DNA from: Clostridium sp. JN-1
GTDB taxonomy: Bacteria > Bacillota > Clostridia > Clostridiales > Clostridiaceae
Length of the DNA stretch: 64,000 nt
Direction of reading: 5' to 3'
NCBI RefSeq assembly: GCF_003718715.1
Contig: NZ_CP033465.1
Coordinates: 2,356,001 to 2,420,000, forward strand
The translations under genes were made by a program, and so were the position numbers. The notes beneath the pieces are model-generated. The model was not told the origin of the DNA. It saw nothing but the letters and a program-made list of their open reading frames with translations, and made no database searches. Of this stretch, positions 57,758 through 64,000 are shown one piece after another; the stretch's first letter is position 1, and every line of letters starts with the position of its first letter.

Positions 57758-58893
57758 TTATACTGCCTCCTTATTATACTTCAATAAATATATAGGAATG
57801 TATGCTGCCAATATCATAGGAATGATCAATTTTACCGGGAACAGAAGCATCAATATGACTACAACTGCAATTGGCTTTTTCAGTATTCCACTTGTAAGTG
57901 ATGTGGTTACAATTGCAATTGATGTTACTGGATCTATTGGAAACATCAATGCAGTTCCGTATCCTATGCTCACCCCTGCAAAAATGACAGGGAATATGTG
58001 TCCTCCAAGTCTGTCAGCTGGTGCTCTCCTGAAAACAAAACAATAGGAAGGGCTGTTCCTATGAGTCCCAGCACCAGTCCGCCAACAACAGCTCTTACTA
58101 TTTTATAATTTTCAAGCGGCTTAAATGCCTTGTTAAGAACATCTCCAAAAAAACCATACAACATTGCAAACAATATTCCTATAAGCATTAGCGGTATTAT
58201 GGCAATGATTTCATTTCTGCCTACTACTGCTGAACCAAAATCGGCCAAAACCGTACTTCTGTTATCTATTTTTGACAAAAGCATGAACACGCCAAAACCT
58301 GAAACAGTAGTTATCAAATATACAAGTGTCTTTATCATTCTCAGAAGCTTTGAATCTTTTTTATCCTCAAAGAATGTAGTGGCACCAAAAAGCGGTGTTT
58401 TAAAAATCATGCCTATTACAGCCTCAATGCTGTACTCTGTCATTATATCTCCATATTCATTTATAACTGACCTTTTCTTTATTAAAGATTTGAGGGTGTC
58501 TCCTGCCCATGTCGAAAGCCCTCCTATAAGTCCAACCAAAGCCGCTTCAGGACCAAGGCTAGCTCCAAAGGAAAGAACGCAAAATGCAGCTATCGTGCTT
58601 TTGTACAATGACTTGTAATCAACTCTTTTAGTTTCCTTGAACTCTGCCATTACATCTTCCATTCCGCGCGGATAATTTCCAAAGTGCTTTTGGCACAAGC
58701 CTACCAAAACTCCTCCAGCCAAACACAGCACTATGGTCCAATTATGAACCTGAATTATTTTTGGCAGGACAGCCCACAAGAAGTGGGTTGACAATGATAT
58801 CGCACCTAAAAAAAGCCATGTCAAAAGACCTACAATACCTCCTACAATCATGCTGTACAGCATCAAAATGCCTGTCGGCATAATTTTTTTCAT
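57758..58893 (-). pseudogene. ClC-family chloride channel/antiporter, broken
   Basis: Two pieces of one gene. The larger (start 58893, AAGGAGGA) encodes 307 residues with the ClC selectivity motif GASLGPEAALVG (GxxxGPE) and ends LFSGEHQLTDLE followed by out-of-frame residues and a stop at 57970. The second resumes in another frame at GGHIFPVIFAGVSIGYG and runs to the normal C-terminus at 57758. At the junction (about 58000-58010) roughly 40 residues expected between these segments (two helices) are missing. An internal deletion that also shifted the frame is the simplest reading. The coupled TauE gene remains intact. Confidence 0.82.
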
Positions 58894-58945
58894 CTATATG
58901 TTTTCCTCCTTGTTAATTTCATCCATTAAGCATTCTTTCAAAACA

Positions 58946-60481
58946 TCATAATTCAATTTTAAAAAGTCTTACTGCATCTTCAACTTTTATATTATCCATC
59001 TCATCCAGCTTATCTATGTATTTAAATATACTTTTGCTTATTTTAATTTTATAATCACCATCTTTAACTGTTTGAATCAGTTCTTTTACTTTATACGTTT
59101 TAATCTTGCAGTCGAAAATGGACAGAACTTTGAAATACAATAAATTTAGCAATATGCCGCGAGTTTTTTCCCATTCCTCATATGTACTTATCTTTTCACA
59201 TATCAAATCTATGAAAAAAGTTAATGCTTCATTCATTTCCTCAATTTTATCATAATATATGAACTCTATGGAATCTACAGTTTCAAAACTGTTTGCAATT
59301 GTCAGCATAATGTCATTTTTTACACTTTCAAACTCTTCTTCGTTAAAAATTGATTTTAGTCTAGGGAAATTGTCATTTTCATAAAACCTATCTCTTATGA
59401 AATTAATGAATGTTTCAAAATCCTCAGCATTATTCCCAAGCTCTATTTCAAACAATATTCTAAAAAACAAATTCCATTGAAATTCATTATTTATAGAATT
59501 CAAAATAGCATGTCCGATAATGTTGGAAAAATCATCTTCGAAATGTACATCCCTTTCAAATTCTATCTCACTATTGAAATCCACATCATTTTTACTGATA
59601 TGATTCAATCTGTCCATTGTTTTCAGCAGTGTTTTATTATAATCCTCCAAGTTTTCAGCGTTGCTGCTTCTAAAAATGTATTTCATTATGGTATCACAGG
59701 ACTTTTTAAAGTCAACTATGAATCCAATGCTATTTTTCATTTTTGTTGAATATATGTCATAAATAATTTTTGAAAGAAGTACTTCCAATTGAGACTTTCT
59801 CACCATTGGATCCATGCTGTTTTTGCTGTTGAACTGATTATAAATTATAAGAAGCTGATTATCTATCATTGCAAGGTTTTTCTTTATGGATCCCATTAGT
59901 TCCTTTAAAAACCCATCTGCTATTCTGTAATTGTTATTTTTGTATATTATATTATGTTCCAGTTCCCCCCAAAATATGTTGACCAAGGATTTGATTTGAA
60001 GTTCAAATTTGATTTTTCTATAATTTGTTTCATAAACTCCGTCTATTCTATAAATTTCAAATCCATTCTTTTGTTCCTGCGGTTGTTTGCCTGCCAGCTC
60101 CAATCTGATGTTTTCATTCAAAGCATTATAATAATATCCATCAGCATTTCTTTTATTAAAGAGTTTTTTCAGCACTTTATATATTTTCATTTCATCTTCA
60201 ATGAATCTACATTCCACTCTGATTCCAATCAAGTCTGAAAGATTTGAAATAACTTCCTTACTTGACTCATACTTTTTATAATAATTATTTCTTATTATTT
60301 TTTCCCTCAGGCTGTCAGGAGACTTTACTCTTGAACTCACCTTTATATCTCCATCATTGATGCTTTCTATCAATTGTTGAAAATATGTCTCCAAATCCTC
60401 AGCTTCATTTTGCAATTCATCATTTACTTTTTCCAAGCCTTTTATAACTTCTTCAATAAAATCGAATATTTTCAATTTCAT
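58946..60481 (-). CDS. RelA/SpoT-domain protein (putative nucleotide pyrophosphokinase)
   Basis: 511 residues. The N-terminal 220 form a RelA_SpoT synthetase-like domain: VSSRVKSPDSLREKI (substrate-binding basic residues), LSDLIGIRVECRF (metal Asp), FELQIKSLVNIFWGELEHNIIYKN (catalytic Glu and EH..YK). The G-loop usually reading NGYxSxH is NGFEIYR here. The C-terminal 290 residues are helical and acidic without a motif I know; no hydrolase, TGS or ACT domain. A (p)ppGpp-type synthetase or a pyrophosphate-transferring toxin are possible. AGGAGGG site. Next to the ClC/TauE genes on the same strand. Confidence 0.78.
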   Translation of the reverse strand: MKLKIFDFIEEVIKGLEKVNDELQNEAEDLETYFQQLIESINDGDIKVSSRVKSPDSLREKIIRNNYYKKYESSKEVISNLSDLIGIRVECRFIEDEMKIYKVLKKLFNKRNADGYYYNALNENIRLELAGKQPQEQKNGFEIYRIDGVYETNYRKIKFELQIKSLVNIFWGELEHNIIYKNNNYRIADGFLKELMGSIKKNLAMIDNQLLIIYNQFNSKNSMDPMVRKSQLEVLLSKIIYDIYSTKMKNSIGFIVDFKKSCDTIMKYIFRSSNAENLEDYNKTLLKTMDRLNHISKNDVDFNSEIEFERDVHFEDDFSNIIGHAILNSINNEFQWNLFFRILFEIELGNNAEDFETFINFIRDRFYENDNFPRLKSIFNEEEFESVKNDIMLTIANSFETVDSIEFIYYDKIEEMNEALTFFIDLICEKISTYEEWEKTRGILLNLLYFKVLSIFDCKIKTYKVKELIQTVKDGDYKIKISKSIFKYIDKLDEMDNIKVEDAVRLFKIEL

Positions 60482-61019
60482 GATTTCCCTCCTAGTCTTA
60501 ATTCAAAGCCCCTTTGATTGTATGATTGTTTTATCCTGACCGTTACAAAGTCACTTATAATGATATCATTTTAATCTGTGCTTTTCCATATTTTATAGTG
60601 TTTCTAGTTCCAAACTAGAAACTCTAATCTATCAATGTTTTTTAAATTTAGATATTAAGTGTTCAATAGACATTGCAGGATGATATATTATCATTCTAGG
60701 ACCAGAATACCGCATTACTTTAATTATTATTTCCCACTTTACTATCTCCTTTCCTGTTCACAATATATTATCATACTCATCATCACCATCTATTAATTCT
60801 ATGTTAAAAACCTATAAAAGCCAACATACACTTATAACTTTTTACAACTTATTTACAACTGTTGATACACCTTCTAAGTGAAATTTAATAAATAGCTTAA
60901 TCATATTAATGAATACAATAAAAGAAGCATTGACTTTATACTATCAGTCAATGCTTCTACTTCATTTATACCAGCATCAGATCATATACCTATTACTATT
61001 TTGCAGCGAAGAGACAATC
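60482..61019. other. Gene-poor region with hairpins
   Basis: Contains TTTCTAGTT-CCA-AACTAGAAA (60601-60621), which looks like two outer-repeat ends fused, and a terminator-like stem GAAGCATTGACT / AGTCAATGCTTC (60924-60957) placed to end minus-strand transcription from the Uma2 remnant. Between 60630 and 60760 the minus strand has a short open stretch (KVMRYSGPRMIIYHPAMSIE and onward to a stop) without a clear start; perhaps another remnant. Nothing else seen. Confidence 0.45.
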
Positions 61020-61168
61020 CTAGAACTTAAATATATCTTCTAGGTTTATAACCATACCTGGAAAAGCTGTGCTTATATAGTTATCGTTATTTTTAAAAAC
61101 ATTTGTTATTTTATACTGATTATCTATTAATGAATACTGTACTATATATCCTTCTTGTTCAACCTCTG
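61020..61168 (-). pseudogene. C-terminal remnant of a Uma2-family endonuclease-like protein
   Basis: Minus-strand frame of about 48 codons without a start: VEQEGYIVQYSLIDNQYKI, TNVFKNNDNYISTAFPGMVI, then NLEDIFKF and stop. The order (E.Y.L.ndkY, then istaFPgl.idledIF) is the C-terminal part of Uma2/DUF820 proteins, PD-(D/E)XK nuclease relatives. The 5' part is cut where heptamer sequences (copy I) begin. Confidence 0.55.
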
Positions 61169-61246
61169 TCCTATGTCCCCTGTCCTCTGTTTTTTTTGTC
61201 CTATGTCCCCTGATTTTGTTCTCTGCCTCTGTCCTCTATTTTTATG
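61166..61246. repeat. Heptamer element, copy I (right half only)
   Basis: Heptamers TCTGTCC, TATGTCC, CCTGTCC, TCTG, an eight-T stretch, then TATGTCC, CCTG, and TCTGCCTCTGTCCTCTATTTTT. No left arm or interior. It truncates the Uma2 remnant and lies just before the mod gene. Confidence 0.75.
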
Positions 61247-61331
61247 ATATAATTTTAAATGCATAATTAATTGAATCCAATTTGTCAGCCGCAATGAAAC
61301 TATCATTTTAAACTATATGGGGGAATAAAAA

Positions 61332-63392
61332 ATGGTGATAGAAAGCAAACTTATGCTTGAAGTCAAAACTATTCTCAAAAGCTTTGGAAACAAATATTTT
61401 AATGGAAATAAACTAAAAAGGTACAAAGTTATAGAAGATTTAAACTCTTATGATGAAAACCTTATACAATGCCTATTAAACAATGAAACTATAAATAAGG
61501 ACTTCGTCATATCAGTAAATGGCGCAGATATATTTAAACTCAATGAATTTATAGATATGTTTCAGTATAAGGAATTCTGGCAAGATAGCTATACAAACTA
61601 CGCTAACAAGATAGGTCTTACATCTGGTGGAAAGTTTATAGATGAATGCGAGGATGTTGTTCTTGATTTTCCATATAAAGACACAGTTTTAAAAGCTGGA
61701 ATGACAAAGGAAGATAAACAAAAAGAAGATTTAGCTCCTAATGAAATGTTCTTAAATGAAATTATTGCAAAAGACGAGATAGACGTTCTTTTTGATAAGA
61801 AGATATTTAAAAATGTAAAAAAGTATAGTGCTGAAGGTGTAAAACCTGTATCAGAATTTAACGAAGATGACAATTTGATTATAAAAGGTAACAATCTAAT
61901 TGCTTTACACAGCCTTAAGGATAAGTATGCTGGAAAAATTAAGCTTATATATATAGACCCACCTTATAATACAGGCAGTGACAACTTTTTATATAATGAT
62001 AAATACAGCCATTCGAGCTGGCTAATATTTATGAAAAACAGACTAGAGATTGCACGAGATTTATTAAGTGATGACGGGGTAATATTTGCTCAAATAGACG
62101 AAACAGAACAAGCATATTTAAAAGTATTAATGGATAATGTATTAGGATCATCAAATTTTATCAATACTATATCTGTTAAAATGAAAAATATTGCTGGTGC
62201 CAGCGGCGGCGGCAAAGGTAAAAAACTTAAGAAAAATATAGAATACATACATTTATTTTGTAAAGATATAAATAATGTAAGCGTATATAACCCTATATAC
62301 AAGTACACTGAAATATATAATTTAGTTCAGAGTTATAAAGCTAGCGGCGTAAGCTGGAAATATACATCAGTTTTATATTATGAGGGAGATAAAGTATATG
62401 TAAAATCAACAGCTGATGGAAATGGTGATGAAATAAAAATTTTCAAGAGAATCAATCCAATTATTAAATCTATAGGTCAGATTGTAAAAGAAGAATCCAT
62501 CACTGAAATGGAAGCTTATTATAAGTACATTGATAAAATATTTACTACAGCAATGCCTCAAAGTTCTATAAGACCAAGAGTTATGAAGGCTTTAGAAAAT
62601 GAAAACGAAAAATTTAATCTATATAGCATTGAATATATCCCCAAGTCTGGGAAAAATAAAGGTAAAACTTATGAACAGTTTTATAAGGGCGGCAAGTTCA
62701 GGTTAATTACATGGCTTAGAGATGTTATAGAAAGCAAAGGTAATAAATACTTAAAAAAAGATCTAAAAGGTACATTTTGGGATGGATTTAATTTAAATAA
62801 TCTATCAAAAGAAGGCGGTACTGTGTTTGAAAATGGTAAAAAGCCAGAAAAATTAATAAAAGATATAATATTGCTGTACGCAAAAAATAATGACATTATA
62901 TTAGACTTCTATCTAGGAAGCGGCAGCACTGCTGCAGTCGCACATAAACTGGGCTTAAGGTATATTGGTATTGAACAAATGGATTACATTAATACAATAT
63001 CAGTACCTAGACTTCAAAAAGTAATTGAAGGCGAGCAAAGCGGCATCTCTAAAGATGTAAATTGGCAGGGCGGCGGAAGCTTTGTTTATGCCGAACTATT
63101 TGAAAAAAACACAGGCTTTATAAAGGATATCTTAAATGCTGAAACTATAGACGACCTTAAAAAGGTCTATAACATCATGGTAGAAGTTGGAGGCCTAAAT
63201 TTTAGAGCTGATTTATCAAAAATCGATTGGACTATGCCTTTTGAAGATAATCAAAAACTTCTTATAAAGATAATAGATAAAAACCAGCTTTACTTTAATT
63301 ATTCAGAAATTGACGGCAGTGAAGTTCGTAAATATCTAACTGATGAAGAAGCAGCCTTCAATAAAAATTTTTATGAAAACTTGGAGGAATAG
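61332..63392 (+). CDS. Type III restriction-modification methyltransferase (Mod)
   Basis: 686 residues, DNA adenine methyltransferase of the beta class. Catalytic motif DPPYNTGSDNFLYNDKY (about 209), SAM-binding motif LDFYLGSGSTAAVAHKLG (about 522), and LIYIDPP/IFAQIDETEQAYLK typical of Mod. The region between, about 275-490, is the target recognition domain and is Lys-rich with KNIAGASGGGKGKK. GGGGGAA site. Followed 3 bases later by res, which is broken, so Mod may act as an orphan methyltransferase affecting gene expression. Confidence 0.92.
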   Translation: MVIESKLMLEVKTILKSFGNKYFNGNKLKRYKVIEDLNSYDENLIQCLLNNETINKDFVISVNGADIFKLNEFIDMFQYKEFWQDSYTNYANKIGLTSGGKFIDECEDVVLDFPYKDTVLKAGMTKEDKQKEDLAPNEMFLNEIIAKDEIDVLFDKKIFKNVKKYSAEGVKPVSEFNEDDNLIIKGNNLIALHSLKDKYAGKIKLIYIDPPYNTGSDNFLYNDKYSHSSWLIFMKNRLEIARDLLSDDGVIFAQIDETEQAYLKVLMDNVLGSSNFINTISVKMKNIAGASGGGKGKKLKKNIEYIHLFCKDINNVSVYNPIYKYTEIYNLVQSYKASGVSWKYTSVLYYEGDKVYVKSTADGNGDEIKIFKRINPIIKSIGQIVKEESITEMEAYYKYIDKIFTTAMPQSSIRPRVMKALENENEKFNLYSIEYIPKSGKNKGKTYEQFYKGGKFRLITWLRDVIESKGNKYLKKDLKGTFWDGFNLNNLSKEGGTVFENGKKPEKLIKDIILLYAKNNDIILDFYLGSGSTAAVAHKLGLRYIGIEQMDYINTISVPRLQKVIEGEQSGISKDVNWQGGGSFVYAELFEKNTGFIKDILNAETIDDLKKVYNIMVEVGGLNFRADLSKIDWTMPFEDNQKLLIKIIDKNQLYFNYSEIDGSEVRKYLTDEEAAFNKNFYENLEE

Positions 63393-63395
63393 ACT

Positions 63396-63871
63396 ATGAC
63401 TAATGCAAAAGGAAAAATAAAAGAGCTGGAACTCCCTACCTTAAAACTCCTAAAAAAGCAGGATGATATATCCTCTGAAAATGTAAATGATGAAGTCATA
63501 AAGAGACACTATGCTGTACCAGACTATATTATTAAAAATTTAAAGCACCTTCTAAGACCTTACCAAGAAGAAGCTGTAAGATACTTTCATTACTCCCAAG
63601 AGTTAAATGGAGCAGACGAATTATACAATCATCTTCTATTTAATATGGCAATAGGCTCTAGGAAAACAGATGTTATGGCTGTCCTGATTCAAAAAGTGAG
63701 TTTATAAATAGTTATAAGTGGCTTGGAAAACTAAAGATAGATGCAGTCGTGCCCTTTAATACAAAGAGTATATCACCTTTAGAAAAGCTAATAGCTGCTG
63801 AAAAATGTCTTAGATATATTCAAAACAGCATTAAAAGGAAATTAAGCAAAAGAGATTTCTATTTGGGGTGA
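63396..63871 (+). pseudogene. Type III restriction subunit Res, truncated
   Basis: Starts normally (TTGGAGG site, ATG 63396) and reads like the N-terminus of Res/helicase: LRPYQEEAVRYFHY (Q-tip) and NMAIGSRKTDVMAVL at the Walker A place, where ATGSGKT would be expected; two residues differ (Thr to Ile, Gly to Arg). It stops at 63707. In the next frame from about 63685 a stretch DSKSEFINSYKWLGKLKI, then SISPLEKLIAAEKCLRYIQ, resembles a more distal part of Res and ends at 63871. A large internal deletion with frameshift explains both. No active nuclease can be made. Confidence 0.72.
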
Positions 63872-63904
63872 ATTTGTATATGTTTACCACTCCTGTAAGT
63901 TGAT

Positions 63905-64000
63905 TCATCCTTTCTGACAAAGTTTTTTACTCCACAAAACATTATAAATTTTGTGCATTATCGAGAAAAGTTTTTCTTTATTTATGTTTCGGGAACCAAG
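63905..64000 (-). other. Open frame entering from the window edge
   Basis: Minus-strand frame open from 64000 to a TGA at 63905 (31 codons: LGSRNINKEKLFSIMHKIYN, then VLWSKKLCQKG). It could be the C-terminus of a gene beyond the window, but it is too short to name. Confidence 0.25.

Overview
The window is AT-rich DNA with Firmicute ribosome binding sites and clostridial gene content: reverse rubrerythrin and rubredoxin, a TM1266-type hydrogenase-associated regulator, 2-enoate reductase, single-chain pyruvate carboxylase, and PTS sugar operons. It most likely comes from the chromosome of an anaerobic, saccharolytic Clostridium (sensu stricto). The species is not determined. I saw no rRNA, tRNA, CRISPR array, intact transposase or prophage.

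Layout. 1-6.5 kb: a LytTR/LytS two-component system (its regulator cut by the window edge) beside two tandem CstA-family transporters; by analogy with BtsSR-BtsT and LytST-PftAB this is probably a pyruvate sensing and uptake module. 6.5-16.2 kb: M16C peptidase, M20 amidohydrolase, pyruvate carboxylase and tsaD. 16.6-21.1 kb: an alpha-glucoside PTS operon (malP-malH-rpiR-crr) in which malP is frameshifted. 21.5-28 kb: an XRE regulator, a membrane-anchored L7/L12-like protein, an alpha/beta hydrolase, and an OmpR-type two-component system divergent from two small membrane proteins. 28-34 kb: rubredoxin, reverse rubrerythrin, and a MarR gene with a heterodimeric ABC exporter. 34-38.5 kb: an unusual chemoreceptor fused to a PhnD-like binding domain, a DUF2935 protein, a TM1266-like regulator and a mutarotase-like protein. 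38.8-46.3 kb: tagatose-6-phosphate pathway genes (lacABC plus a class II aldolase) and a Gat-type PTS, each with its own DeoR-family regulator and similar promoters. 46.6-50.2 kb: nagB-nagA-nagR and a RelE/Phd toxin-antitoxin pair. 50.5-54 kb: ECF sigma, anti-sigma and ABC transporter. 54-60.5 kb: 2-enoate reductase, HsmA-type and DUF2284 proteins, half-size TauE, a broken ClC channel and a RelA/SpoT-domain protein. 60.5-64 kb: a decayed defence area with a Uma2 remnant, a type III Mod methyltransferase and a broken Res.

The most striking non-coding feature is a family of interspersed elements bounded by inverted arrays of a heptamer (GGACAGA and variants) with modular palindromic interiors. 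Nine copies or half-copies lie in the window, nearly all at gene ends. Some are nested in a second inverted-repeat element of about 150 bp, and at least two appear to supply the stop codon of the adjacent gene. Several genes are visibly broken (malP, ClC, res, Uma2, the region 5' of gatA), so this is a chromosome segment with active small-repeat spread and local gene decay.
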